A stretch of 64,000 nt of DNA from Brevibacillus fluminis (lineage in GTDB: Bacteria; Bacillota; Bacilli; Brevibacillales; Brevibacillaceae), in assembly GCF_003710825.1 (NCBI RefSeq), contig NZ_RHHQ01000004.1, positions 1 through 64,000 on the forward strand, written 5' to 3'. Shown in pieces: positions 27,752-36,807 of the stretch. A program made the position numbers and the translations under genes. How positions within the stretch are numbered: the stretch's first letter is position 1; every line of letters begins with the position of its first letter. Under the pieces are notes generated by a model. The model saw nothing but the letters and a program-made list of their open reading frames with translations, had not been told where the DNA came from and made no database searches.

Positions 27752-28735
27752 CTACCCGTATAGATGACACGCAACCTTGCGATCTGGACGCACCTGGCGC
27801 AAGGTCGGGATCACCTGGGTGCACGCCTCTTGCGCTTGGGGGCATCTGGTATGAAACACGCAGCCAGAAGGCGGATGAAGCGGAGAAGGCACCTCACCTG
27901 TTAACAAAATTCGCCATCTTTTACCTTTCGGGTCGGGATGTGGGATGGCGGATAACAGCGCCTTTGTATACGGATGGAGCGGTTCATGGAACAATGGGTC
28001 TGTCGGCGATTCTTCCACCAGATTGCCCAGGTACATAACGCCCACCCGGTCGGATATATGGCGTACTACACTGAGATCATGCGCAATGTACAGATAAGTC
28101 AATTCAAAATCGCTCTGCAGCTCTTTTAACAGGTTGATGATTTGTGATTGGATGGATACATCCAGCGCAGAAACCGGTTCATCGCACACCACGAAGCTCG
28201 GATTCAGGGCGAGCGCACGTGCCAAAACGATTCGTTGTCGTTGACCTCCGGAAAATTCATGCGGATGCCGATAATACTGATCCTCGTTCAGGCCAACGCG
28301 ATCGAGCAGTTGCATCGTGCGCTCTTTGCGCTCCCGTACCGTACCAAGCGCAAAAATTCCCATCGCCTCTTCAATCGCCTCGCCGATTGGGATGCGAGGA
28401 TTTAGCGACGAATACGGATCCTGGAAGACAATCTGCATTTTTTGCCGCATCGTCCGCATTTCTTCTTTACTCATGTGGGACAGGTTTTTGCCCTCGAAGA
28501 AAACATTGCCTGCGGTAGGCTCGATCAAGCGCAAAATCAAACGGCCGGTCGTGCTCTTTCCGCAGCCCGATTCCCCAACGAGGCCATAGGTTTCCCCCCG
28601 TTGGATGGTGAGCGTGACATTGCTCACCGCTTTGACGTACTCCTTTGGTGCCAAAAGGCCCTTTTTGACGGGAAAATGCTTGACGAGCCCATTAACTTGT
28701 AAGAGTGGCTGATGTGTAGTTGCCATCGAACGCAC
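27752..28735 (-). CDS. Oligopeptide ABC transporter ATP-binding protein (OppF-type)
   Basis: About 327 residues from the GTG at 28735, which has GGAGGGG six bases upstream; the ATG at 28726 is an alternative. Walker A is GESGCGKST (residues about 53-61), the signature is EFSGGQRQR, and Walker B is FVVCDEPVSALD. The C-terminal oligopeptide-transporter module is present with its cysteine pattern (GCVFHTRCPQAQEAC...ACHLYG). It overlaps the oppD-type gene by 44 bases and is last in the left operon. With OppD it energises peptide import. Confidence 0.93.
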   Translation of the reverse strand: MRSMATTHQPLLQVNGLVKHFPVKKGLLAPKEYVKAVSNVTLTIQRGETYGLVGESGCGKSTTGRLILRLIEPTAGNVFFEGKNLSHMSKEEMRTMRQKMQIVFQDPYSSLNPRIPIGEAIEEAMGIFALGTVRERKERTMQLLDRVGLNEDQYYRHPHEFSGGQRQRIVLARALALNPSFVVCDEPVSALDVSIQSQIINLLKELQSDFELTYLYIAHDLSVVRHISDRVGVMYLGNLVEESPTDPLFHEPLHPYTKALLSAIPHPDPKGKRWRILLTGEVPSPLHPPSGCVFHTRCPQAQEACTQVIPTLRQVRPDRKVACHLYG

Positions 28736-29735
28736 GGTCGTCCCCTCCTTCTGCAACGATTTTGGCATGATGCCAGCAGCGCACTTTATGGTCTGATTGA
28801 AAGCTCTCCAGGTCGGGCGCTTGATGGACACATTTTTCATCGGCATAGGGGCAACGCGGGGCGAAGCGGCACCCCGTTGGCACGTGATGCAAAGAAGGAA
28901 CAATGCCTTTGATCACATGCAGCTTTTCCCTGCGATCTCCATCCATCCGGGGAATCGATTGCATCAGCCCCATTGTGTACGGGTGCCGGGGACATTCGAA
29001 CAATCGCTCCACCGTCGTATCTTCCACAATCTGCCCCAGATACATGACCATCACACGCGAGCAAACCTCCGCAACAACGCCCAAATCGTGTGTAATAAGC
29101 ATGATCCCCATATCCAGCTCCTGCTTGATCCGCTCCATCAACTCCAGAATCTGCGCCTGGATGGTCACATCCAGGGCGGTCGTCGGTTCATCGGCTATCA
29201 AAAGCCTTGGATTGCACGCCAGTCCCATTGCAATCATCACCCGTTGGCGCATCCCGCCCGACAACTGATGAGGATATTCATGGACGCGCTTTTCGGGCGA
29301 AGGAATGCCTACCAGTTTCAGCATCTCAATCGCTCGTTCCATCGCTTCTTTTTTCGTTGTTTTCTGGTGATGGATAAACGCTTCGGCAATCTGGTCGCCG
29401 ATCGGGTACACCGGGTTTAACGATGTCATCGGGTCCTGAAAAATCATGGAGATGCGATTTCCCCTGACCTTTTCCATTTCGTCATTCGTCAAGGACAGCA
29501 GATCTTGTCCTTCAAACCAAATTTCGCCATCCAGCTTAGTGCCACTATGCTGCGGAAAGAGACGCAAGATCGAAAGCGAGGTCACGCTTTTCCCGCAGCC
29601 GGATTCCCCGACAAGCGCGACGGTTTCGCCCGAACGAATCTCAAACGTAATCCCGTCCACAGCGGTAACGCGGCTTTGTTCCGACGAAAAATGGGTTTTC
29701 AGGTTTTTAACATGAAGCAACGGTTCACGCTCCAT
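28692..29735 (-). CDS. Oligopeptide ABC transporter ATP-binding protein (OppD-type)
   Basis: A 347-residue ATPase from the ATG at 29735 after GGGGGG. Walker A GESGCGKS (about 40-47), signature QLSGGMRQR, Walker [14 protein letters not shown]-loop LITHDLG, and a C-terminal oligopeptide domain with a Cys cluster ([15 protein letters not shown]...VRCWHH) usual for DppD/OppD. It is the fourth of five transporter genes and overlaps its neighbour by 44 bases. Its extended tail beyond the Cys cluster lies within that overlap. Confidence 0.93.
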   Translation of the reverse strand: MEREPLLHVKNLKTHFSSEQSRVTAVDGITFEIRSGETVALVGESGCGKSVTSLSILRLFPQHSGTKLDGEIWFEGQDLLSLTNDEMEKVRGNRISMIFQDPMTSLNPVYPIGDQIAEAFIHHQKTTKKEAMERAIEMLKLVGIPSPEKRVHEYPHQLSGGMRQRVMIAMGLACNPRLLIADEPTTALDVTIQAQILELMERIKQELDMGIMLITHDLGVVAEVCSRVMVMYLGQIVEDTTVERLFECPRHPYTMGLMQSIPRMDGDRREKLHVIKGIVPSLHHVPTGCRFAPRCPYADEKCVHQAPDLESFQSDHKVRCWHHAKIVAEGGDDRAFDGNYTSATLTS

Positions 29736-29746
29736 CGGAATCCCCC

Positions 29747-30667
29747 CTATTTTTTGTTGCTTTTGTTCGTGCGGGGATCCAGCAAATCGCGAAGTCCGTC
29801 CCCTAACAAGTTCAACCCAAGCACCGTCGCCATGATCGCGATCCCAGGGAACACCATCATCCACCAAGCCTGTCGGATCAAAATGCGGCTATCGTTGAGA
29901 ATATTGCCCCAGCTCGGATCCGGTGGCGGCGTTCCGACACCGAGAAAGCTGAGAGATGCTTCGGCGATCACCGCGTAGGCAAAAATGAATGTGGCCTGAA
30001 TGATCAGTGGCGACAGGCAATTCGGGGCCATGTGGCGCCAGATGGTTCGTGAAGCTTTTCCACCAAGAGCGCGAATGGCCTCAATATAGGTTTGCTCACG
30101 CACCACAATAGCTGCCGAGCGCACTGCACGGGCAATGGATGGCGTATACACGATCGCAAGGGAGATCACCACATTCTCAAGACGCGGTCCAAGCGCGGCC
30201 ATGATGGCGATGGCGAGCAAAATCGCAGGAAATGCCATAAACCCATCGCATATGCGCATCAGCAAATTATCCAACGACCGGTAGTACGCAGCCGTCAAGC
30301 CCAGTACCAGTCCGACCGCACAGGAAAGGATAACTACGGAGAATCCGACCAGCATCGAAATCTGGCTGCCATATATCACGCGACTGTATACATCGCGACC
30401 AAATTCATCCGTTCCGAACAAATGCTGTGAGCTTGGCTTCTGCAGACGGTCCTGCACTTTCATCTCTAGAGGATCATGCGTAGCCAACAGAGGCGCAAAA
30501 ATCGCAATTATCAGAAACAACACAACGATAACCGAACCAGATACCGCTAATCGGTTCGAGAAAAACCGCCGGAGGACAAGCTTTCTTCTTTCCACCTGCT
30601 TATTTTTCTTTGCAAGATCGGTGGAAAGCGCAAGCGCCGCTGTCGACTTTTGATAAGGTACCTGCAT
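29747..30667 (-). CDS. Oligopeptide ABC transporter permease (OppC/DppC-type)
   Basis: A 306-residue membrane protein with six helices and an N-terminal cytoplasmic extension. The region GTDEFGRDVYSRVIYGSQIS is the OppC hallmark, and the EAA loop EAIRALGGKASRTIWRHMAPN contacts the ATPases. It ends in LGDGLRDLLDPRT. It pairs with the OppB-type protein 15 bases upstream to form the translocation channel. Confidence 0.94.
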   Translation of the reverse strand: MQVPYQKSTAALALSTDLAKKNKQVERRKLVLRRFFSNRLAVSGSVIVVLFLIIAIFAPLLATHDPLEMKVQDRLQKPSSQHLFGTDEFGRDVYSRVIYGSQISMLVGFSVVILSCAVGLVLGLTAAYYRSLDNLLMRICDGFMAFPAILLAIAIMAALGPRLENVVISLAIVYTPSIARAVRSAAIVVREQTYIEAIRALGGKASRTIWRHMAPNCLSPLIIQATFIFAYAVIAEASLSFLGVGTPPPDPSWGNILNDSRILIRQAWWMMVFPGIAIMATVLGLNLLGDGLRDLLDPRTNKSNKK

Positions 30668-30681
30668 GATGGTCCCCCCTT

Positions 30682-31638
30682 CTACTTCTTCTCAAAGCGA
30701 ACGCGTGGATCAATGACAGCGTACAGCAAATCGACGATCAGATTGATCAGAACATAGGCACATGCAACCATCAGGACGGTTCCCTGGATGACAGCATAAT
30801 CCCGGCGCAGGACGGAATTAATCACCAGTTTGCCGATTCCTGGAATATTAAACACCATCTCCGTTACGACAGCACCGCCGATTAGCGTCGCAAATGAAAG
30901 TCCGATAACCGTCAGTATCGGGATAAAAGCGTTACGGAGCGCATGCTTGTAAATCACGATCCTTTGCTTCAGCCCTTTGGCTTCAGCGGTGCGGATATAG
31001 TTTTCCCCCAATACTTCAAGCATGGAGGAACGCGTCATCCGTGCGATCAAGGCCCCCTGCATAATGCCAAGCGAAAGAGCGGGCAGGATCATGTAGGAAA
31101 GATGAGTCAGCAGTCCTTTCGATAACGGCTGGTAGCCGGCCGCGGGCAACCAACCCAACTGAACGGCAAACAGCAAAATAAATGCAAGCCCCATCCAAAA
31201 ACTAGGAATAGAAATACCCAGCAATGCGATCATCATGAACGACTGATCCATCCACGTTCCCCGCCGCCTGGCTGCTGCGATGCCCAACGGAATGGCAAAC
31301 AGAACGCCGATTACCTCGGCCATAATACTGAGGGAAATCGTCGGTGTAATATAGTCCCCGATCGCTTGGGTCACTGGCATATCCATAAAGATGGAGTAGC
31401 CCAAATCCCCGTGCAGCACGCCCAGTGACCAGTTGATAAATTGCAGATAGACAGGGACGTTAATGCCAAGCTGCTCGCGCAGATTGGCTAAATCCTCCTG
31501 TGTCGCTTCCGGCCCCAGCATTAAGGAGGCCGGATCACCTGGTGTCAGATGAATAATGAAAAAGCTGACGATCGCTACGACGGCCAAAACCGGTAGTAAC
31601 GAAAGAATTCGATTGAACGCATAACTCCCCACTGGCAC
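30682..31638 (-). CDS. Oligopeptide ABC transporter permease (OppB/DppB-type)
   Basis: A 318-residue membrane protein with six helices, beginning at GTG 31638 (AAGGAGG; a second GTG at 31632 is equally possible). Hallmarks are FFIIHLTPGDPASLMLGPEA near the N-terminus, the EAA loop RTAEAKGLKQRIVIYKHALRNAF and the C-terminal VIDPRVRFEKK. It lies between the binding-protein and OppC genes. Confidence 0.94.
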   Translation of the reverse strand: MPVGSYAFNRILSLLPVLAVVAIVSFFIIHLTPGDPASLMLGPEATQEDLANLREQLGINVPVYLQFINWSLGVLHGDLGYSIFMDMPVTQAIGDYITPTISLSIMAEVIGVLFAIPLGIAAARRRGTWMDQSFMMIALLGISIPSFWMGLAFILLFAVQLGWLPAAGYQPLSKGLLTHLSYMILPALSLGIMQGALIARMTRSSMLEVLGENYIRTAEAKGLKQRIVIYKHALRNAFIPILTVIGLSFATLIGGAVVTEMVFNIPGIGKLVINSVLRRDYAVIQGTVLMVACAYVLINLIVDLLYAVIDPRVRFEKK

Positions 31639-31653
31639 TAGCCTCCTTCAGCT

Positions 31654-33249
31654 CTATTGAACCGTAGCATTCCAGAACGGCATATCGATGAAGTACGTAA
31701 AGTTTTTGAGCTTCTTGTTATAAACGGTCAGGGCATGCAGATCGCCAATTTTAATGATCGGCAAATCCTCGTAATAAAGCGTCTGGATTTGATCTGCAAG
31801 CATTTTTTGCTCCGCGGGATTTATCGTGGTTCTGAATGTGTCCAGCAACGCATCCATTCTCGGGTTATGATAGCCACCGGAAAAATTGTTGCGTGAATCC
31901 AAATACATGGCCTGACTCGGATCCATATTGAGGATAAATCCGGTTGTATAAATATCCCATTTCGATACGTTCTTCGCGTCGGAAATCAAATCGATCATCG
32001 TTGGCCAGTCATAGACCTCCACCTTCACTTTGATCCCCACTTTTTCCAGCTGATCTTTGACCACAATTCCGGTTTTGTACATGTAATCGTAGGCATTGGT
32101 TGTCAAAATTTTGACTTCCTGACCTGCATAACCCGCTTCCTTCAACAGCTGCTTTGCCAATTCGGGATTATTCGGATTGAACTTGTCCTTGCCCGCATCT
32201 GAGTACAGCGCTTGCTCGCGGTACAAGATCCCCGGATCCAAGCGGTAAAAATCAGGATTTCCTGTTATCGCCATCATGATCGCATCCCGATCCAGCGCAG
32301 TACTGACGGCTTCACGCATTTTTTGATTGCCGAATACATGGCCCTCTAGATTCAAATTAATCATGCTACTGCGCTTTGGTTTGACAACGATGGCTTCCAA
32401 GTTGGGATCTGCTTTCAACTGGTCATAATTGTCGAGAGGAACATCATCGGCAAAATCGTATTCGCCCGACTGCATTCCTGCGACACGGGTCGCCTGATCC
32501 GGTACGATGTAGTAAAATAGGTCATTGATCTTCGCTTGCTTTTTCCCACCCAAACCGGTCGAAGGCATATCGACAGCCTGATAATCTGCGTATTTTTGCA
32601 GGTGGATGTACTGATCCTGTTTCCACTCAATGAGCTTGTAGGGTCCGGTTCCGATGTACTCCTTAACCCCTTGCTTCGTCGCGGAATCAATCACTTCTTT
32701 TGGCATGATCACCGCTGGTTGTGCAGGAGAAGCGATTGCGCCGAGCACGGAGGAGTTGGGCGCTTTCATGAGAAATTGCACGGTATGACTGTCTTTCGCT
32801 ACAATCTCAACATTGTCCAAGGCAGCGCGAGTCGATGCGAGCTGGCCCCAACGCTTCAGGGAAGCCACGACATCGTCCGCGACCATTTCCTTGCCGTTGT
32901 GGAACTTTACCCCTTTGCGCAACGGGAAGGTAATCGTCTTGCCATCCGGGCTCACCTCGATTTTTTCGGCGAGCATTGGGATGACCTTGTACTCCTTGTC
33001 AATCGTAACGAGCGTTTCGAACAGATTGGAGCCGACAATCTGGACGATAGCCAGCGTGGACAAGTGACTGTCCAGATTGGGCGGTGATGAAGAAATGGCA
33101 ATCCGCAATTGGTTTTCTCCCTTTGCGGAGGATTCTGCTGCTGGTTGGTTGCCAGACACAGTTGAGGATGGGGATGTGGACGAGCATCCGATAAAGACAA
33201 CTGAAACTGCAAGAAGCATCGACAAGAACAAGCCAGACATTTTTTTCAT
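31654..33249 (-). CDS. Peptide-binding lipoprotein (SBP family 5)
   Basis: A 531-residue extracytoplasmic receptor. Residues 1-22 are a lipoprotein signal with lipobox VFIGC (Cys22). The mature part has the family-5 layout: AEKIEVSPDGKTITFPLRKGVKFHNGKEM, GTGPYKLIEWKQ, and the C-terminal lobe GGYHNPRMDALLDTF. It delivers peptides or related amides to the OppBC channel. It follows the C45 gene after a 195-base gap with no gene; in the right-hand operon an amidohydrolase gene sits at this place. Confidence 0.93.
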   Translation of the reverse strand: MKKMSGLFLSMLLAVSVVFIGCSSTSPSSTVSGNQPAAESSAKGENQLRIAISSSPPNLDSHLSTLAIVQIVGSNLFETLVTIDKEYKVIPMLAEKIEVSPDGKTITFPLRKGVKFHNGKEMVADDVVASLKRWGQLASTRAALDNVEIVAKDSHTVQFLMKAPNSSVLGAIASPAQPAVIMPKEVIDSATKQGVKEYIGTGPYKLIEWKQDQYIHLQKYADYQAVDMPSTGLGGKKQAKINDLFYYIVPDQATRVAGMQSGEYDFADDVPLDNYDQLKADPNLEAIVVKPKRSSMINLNLEGHVFGNQKMREAVSTALDRDAIMMAITGNPDFYRLDPGILYREQALYSDAGKDKFNPNNPELAKQLLKEAGYAGQEVKILTTNAYDYMYKTGIVVKDQLEKVGIKVKVEVYDWPTMIDLISDAKNVSKWDIYTTGFILNMDPSQAMYLDSRNNFSGGYHNPRMDALLDTFRTTINPAEQKMLADQIQTLYYEDLPIIKIGDLHALTVYNKKLKNFTYFIDMPFWNATVQ

Positions 33250-33444
33250 CTGAATAACCCCCTCGTATCATCTCGTTTGAAAGCGATTTCGAAACAGTCT
33301 GCCATCTCTGTAAAAAACGAACGTCCGCCTGCGACCATTCCAATTTTCTCTAACCATTCGTGCGATAAGCCATCGTTAAGGCAAACGCTAAGAGGATTGG
33401 CCCTTGCTGGCACGTGAATGGCTTGTGAGGTGGAGTGGTTGGCG

Positions 33445-34533
33445 CTACTTCAGACAGTACGTTTCATATGGATTTTCACATGGATTCCCCGCCGTAAGTT
33501 CAAAGCAGCCCTTGTTCAAGTTCATTATGATCGAAAATACGGTTTTGGCCGTACCCGCCGCTTCCGCATCCGCCATCGCCTCCCCGTGGCGGCAAATGCC
33601 AACCGGATGTCCCGCATGGTTGGTAAAAATTCGCTTGAAGGTCTCTGCATCAATCGATCCGCTCTGTGTAGTCAGCAAGCGGGTCGCGACGCCTTGGCGC
33701 AAGTGCGTATCCGGGATCCCGTTTCGTTTCGTATCCTCGATGTTGAGCATGCGCGGTGCGATAAAATGATTTGTGTGGGTGGTGCACCCGTCCAATGGAT
33801 AGATCACGTCATAATCGTTGTGTGTTGCTTCCACATCCACCGATTCGCCTTCCTTGTGGGCAATCATGTAGTTGGCTGATGTGCCGCGCGGAAGTTTGGT
33901 AATTTGTCCAATTGCCTTCGGGAGGGTATTGCTATTCAAGATGCCTCTGAGGACAACATGGATGGGTACCCCACCTTCGCTAACTTCGTCCATTCCCAAA
34001 AAATTCATGCACAGGCCCAAGCCTTCGCTGTTCATGCCGATTTTTCCAACGATACCTGCTTCCGTCACCATTAAAATCGTCGGTTTTGGCGACTGATCGA
34101 TTTCGACAACGATCATTCCGGGCGAGATCAGGTGATTCCAATCCCAGTTTTGGCCGATGAGCATTTCCTGCTCTTTTGTGACGATAGGCGTCGCAGCCAA
34201 ACATGTGCATCCATCCAAAACCGAATGGGCTTTCCCGATGTTAATGATGATCTCACTGCGAGCATTGAGCACCACGAGGTCGAGGAGATCCAGATTTGCG
34301 CCCTCACTCATTCCTCTGATCTCGTCCATAATTTCCATATCGTATTGCTCGATCCAAGGAACGTACGTCGTGGCATAGGCTCTTGCTTCATCCCAGTCCA
34401 CACGGTACACCTCTTGAAAATACTGCCGATACATCGTAATGTTTTGGCTGATTTGTTCTTTGGCAAGCTCGCCTAATTGTCTGCCGCGTTCGATTGCTGG
34501 ACCACTAACTCTTATAAATGGAATCGTGTTCAT
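33445..34533 (-). CDS. C45-family autoprocessed acyl hydrolase/transferase (left copy)
   Basis: The 362-residue protein starts at the ATG at 34533, seven bases after GGAGG. It matches the acyl-CoA:6-APA acyltransferase (isopenicillin N acyltransferase) family, an Ntn-hydrolase fold. The autocleavage site and nucleophile appear as DGCTC, cut before Cys109, equivalent to Gly102-Cys103 of the fungal enzyme. Other conserved parts are GRQLGELAKEQI, LLGQNWDW-like LIGQNWDWN and GLCMNFLG. The family cleaves or transfers N-acyl groups of peptides. It has no signal peptide. It is first in an operon with a peptide importer under a sigma-54 promoter, so it likely deacylates imported peptides. Confidence 0.88.
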   Translation of the reverse strand: MNTIPFIRVSGPAIERGRQLGELAKEQISQNITMYRQYFQEVYRVDWDEARAYATTYVPWIEQYDMEIMDEIRGMSEGANLDLLDLVVLNARSEIIINIGKAHSVLDGCTCLAATPIVTKEQEMLIGQNWDWNHLISPGMIVVEIDQSPKPTILMVTEAGIVGKIGMNSEGLGLCMNFLGMDEVSEGGVPIHVVLRGILNSNTLPKAIGQITKLPRGTSANYMIAHKEGESVDVEATHNDYDVIYPLDGCTTHTNHFIAPRMLNIEDTKRNGIPDTHLRQGVATRLLTTQSGSIDAETFKRIFTNHAGHPVGICRHGEAMADAEAAGTAKTVFSIIMNLNKGCFELTAGNPCENPYETYCLK

Positions 34534-34680
34534 CTCTTGGCCTCCGTCTCTGCTTTCATGCTGACTCGCGCGCTGATTGTTTTGAATTGCACTCTTTACG
34601 CGCCACGGGTTCGTGTTTTTCCTATTCTTGTTTTTCAGTTGCGTTCTCGTTGGCTTTCCTCCCCTCTCATTCGCCAATAA

Positions 34681-34698
34681 TTGCAAATACAGTGCCAA
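34681..34698 (-). promoter_or_regulatory. Sigma-54 promoter of the left C45-opp operon
   Basis: On the minus strand TTGGCACTGTATTTGCAA fits the -24/-12 consensus TGGCAC-N5-TTGCA exactly. It lies 147 bases before the C45 start codon, and an upstream dyad lies about 62 bp away at 34760-34784. Confidence 0.9.
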
Positions 34699-34759
34699 TA
34701 AAAAAATGCGATAACGTTCGCATTTGCAGTCGTTATCGCACCAAATCCGATCCATACTC

Positions 34760-34784
34760 TGATCACTATGAGACCATGCGATCA
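34760..34784. promoter_or_regulatory. Upstream activating dyad (left copy)
   Basis: GATCGC-N11-GTGATC on the minus strand, within TGATC-type outer bases. The same geometry (6-11-6) and the same distance to the sigma-54 promoter occur at 56435-56459. Next to it a second block, ATGGATCGGATTTGG, is also shared. It is a probable enhancer-binding site. Confidence 0.7.
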
Positions 34785-34797
34785 ATTTTTAGATCAG

Positions 34798-34993
34798 TTA
34801 CTTTTTTTGTTCATAAAGCCTCATCTTCCTTATAAACGTGGGCTGGCTGATCTTAAGGGCGATAGCCGCTTTGCGTGTAGACTCGTGCACCCCAGAGACG
34901 TTAGAGCTTTTGGTAATCAAACAGCTCTTCCATCGGAATCGATCCGAATTTGGATCGTCCGCTTTTTTTGATAGTTTTCGAGTATGTACTGAA
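34798..34993 (-). pseudogene. Remnant of a sigma-54 enhancer-binding regulator
   Basis: Three pieces in different frames match the regulator at 56462 in the right order: ILENYQKKRTIQIRIDSD (like [19 protein letters not shown]), MEELFDYQKL, and HESTRKAAIALKISQPTFIR followed by KMRLYEQKK and a stop at 34798. The last piece is the complete DNA-binding helix-turn-helix. The rest of the gene is deleted and the pieces are out of frame. It stands in the same position relative to the C45 operon as the intact regulator does on the right. Confidence 0.88.
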
Positions 34994-35034
34994 GTTCCTT
35001 ACAATATGCAACACCATCTTTTCTGCCTAAAACT

Positions 35035-35077
35035 AAAGGCTAAATCCTTTTTCTATCAAGGATTTAGCCTTTTTTGT
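35035..35077. terminator. Terminator after the low-GC amidohydrolase gene
   Basis: AAAGGCTAAATCCTT pairs with AAGGATTTAGCCTTT; a T-run follows on the plus side and a shorter one on the minus side. It separates the regulator remnant from the amidohydrolase at 35155. Confidence 0.85.
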
Positions 35078-35154
35078 TCCCTATTTCAACAATGTCAGCA
35101 GAACAACCCATTCCACGGGTGACGAGTGTTCAGTAAGAACAACGATTGGTTAAC

Positions 35155-36780
35155 TTATTCGACCGTCAACAAGTGATGGTTTTCAGAATTACTGTAAACA
35201 AATTTCCCATCGACCATCGTTGCCACTACGCTAGTGTTTAGAATTTCATCTGGTGGGGCTTGAAAAATATTTTGATTCATGATGATGATATCTGCGAATT
35301 TTCCTTCTTCTAATGTACCTAATTCATGCTCCCTAAACACACTATAAGCGGATCCTTGTGTATAGGCTTTTAATGCATCAGCCACTGTGAAACTTTCTTG
35401 TTCATTCCATGTACTTTCACCAGTATGATCCATTCGTGTAACGGCATGATAGATTTCTTTCATCGGATTTAATGACGCAACTGGGAAATCCGTTCCAAAA
35501 GCTACTTTAGCCCCTGCTTTTTTTAAGGATCCACCCGGATAAAGATAAGGGTATTTCCTCTCATCTACTCGGGTCGTGTGGCTCGTCCTTGGCATGAGGG
35601 CTAAATGAGAAGGCTGCAGAGATGCAATAACCCCTAAGTCTTTCAATCGCTTTATATCATCTGGATGAATAATCTCAATATGTTCTAACGCATGACGAGA
35701 ATCTCTTTTTCCATTTTGTTTTTGTGCTTCTGCAAACATATTTAACCCACTATGAACAGCTCCATCCCCAATGGCGTGAAAGCGAATTTGAAACCCTTCC
35801 TTATCTGCCTCCAACACCCATTTCGTTAACTGTTCCAAAGAAAAAACCGTTTCCCCTTTTGTATCAGGCCTATCTACATAAGGATCAAGCATATAAGCAG
35901 TATGACCTGTCACTACCCCATCAATAAATTGCTTTAATCCGGTAAATTTTAATTTCTCCGATTGATATCGATCCCGGAATTTTTTTGCACGTTCAAGCTC
36001 GTCATTTAAAGCTGGGTAGAGATGGATGCGTGCAGTTAATTTTCCCTCGTCATCAAATTTTTTAAAAAGATCAAATCCTGTATTAAGGCTAGGATATAAA
36101 TCATTGACTGATGTAACACCCAATTTAGCAGCGTGCTGAAGGAAAGCTGTTAACAATTCCTCTAGTTTTTCCTCAGACAATGCCATAGCCTTTTCTGAAA
36201 CCAAAGAGATCGCTTTTTCAATGAGTATCCCCGTTGGTTGCCCCATCCGATCTTTTTCAATGATTCCATATGGTGGATTCTCTGTTTGACTCGTAATATT
36301 CGCTACTTCCAAAGCTTTACTATTTACCCATGCATAATGAAATTCCGCGTGAAATAAAAAGACTGGGCGATCCTTCACCACTTGATCAAGCGCAGATCGG
36401 TGGGGAAAATCATTGTTCTCCCAATTGTTACTATCCCATCCACTTCCAATAATCCACTCATCTATAGGGTTTTTTTCAGCAAAATCCTTTACCATCATGA
36501 CGGCTTCCTCTTGAGAACGTGCTGCATGTAAATGAACGCTGAAATTATTATGTAAGCTTCCTGACAATAGATGAAGATGAGCATCATGAAATCCGGCTGT
36601 AATAAGTTGATCTCCAAAATCAAATGATTTTGTGTGAGCCCCGATAAAGGGTTGTATTTCCGTAGAGTCGCCAACCGCAACAATTTTGTTTCCTTTGACT
36701 GCAATAGATGCAGGATAAGGATGATCACCTAGACCTGTAAAAACGGCTTGACTCGAAAGAATGATATCTGCTTTTGTCAT
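35155..36780 (-). CDS. YtcJ-type amidohydrolase (family 3), low-GC copy
   Basis: The 541-residue enzyme has GGGAGG before ATG. Metal-site motifs are GFHDAHLH (His68, His70), RFHAIGDGAVHSG, HALEHIEIIHPDDI and AFGTDFP. It is clearly more distant from the other three paralogues, and its codons strongly favour A/T at third positions. It forms a two-gene operon with the permease at 36808 (27 bases apart). It probably hydrolyses an amide delivered by that permease in the cytoplasm. Confidence 0.9.
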   Translation of the reverse strand: MTKADIILSSQAVFTGLGDHPYPASIAVKGNKIVAVGDSTEIQPFIGAHTKSFDFGDQLITAGFHDAHLHLLSGSLHNNFSVHLHAARSQEEAVMMVKDFAEKNPIDEWIIGSGWDSNNWENNDFPHRSALDQVVKDRPVFLFHAEFHYAWVNSKALEVANITSQTENPPYGIIEKDRMGQPTGILIEKAISLVSEKAMALSEEKLEELLTAFLQHAAKLGVTSVNDLYPSLNTGFDLFKKFDDEGKLTARIHLYPALNDELERAKKFRDRYQSEKLKFTGLKQFIDGVVTGHTAYMLDPYVDRPDTKGETVFSLEQLTKWVLEADKEGFQIRFHAIGDGAVHSGLNMFAEAQKQNGKRDSRHALEHIEIIHPDDIKRLKDLGVIASLQPSHLALMPRTSHTTRVDERKYPYLYPGGSLKKAGAKVAFGTDFPVASLNPMKEIYHAVTRMDHTGESTWNEQESFTVADALKAYTQGSAYSVFREHELGTLEEGKFADIIIMNQNIFQAPPDEILNTSVVATMVDGKFVYSNSENHHLLTVE

Positions 36781-36807
36781 GGTAAAACCTCCCGATTATT
36801 CAGTAAA

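Noticed and set aside
27494..27763. Plus-strand frame antisense to the dapA remnant
   Set aside because: The minus strand carries the recognisable DapA C-terminus; the plus frame is its shadow.
33404..33424. TGGCAC on the plus strand near the left C45 gene, considered as a further sigma-54 promoter
   Set aside because: The spacing to the next TTG is wrong and the direction does not face a gene.
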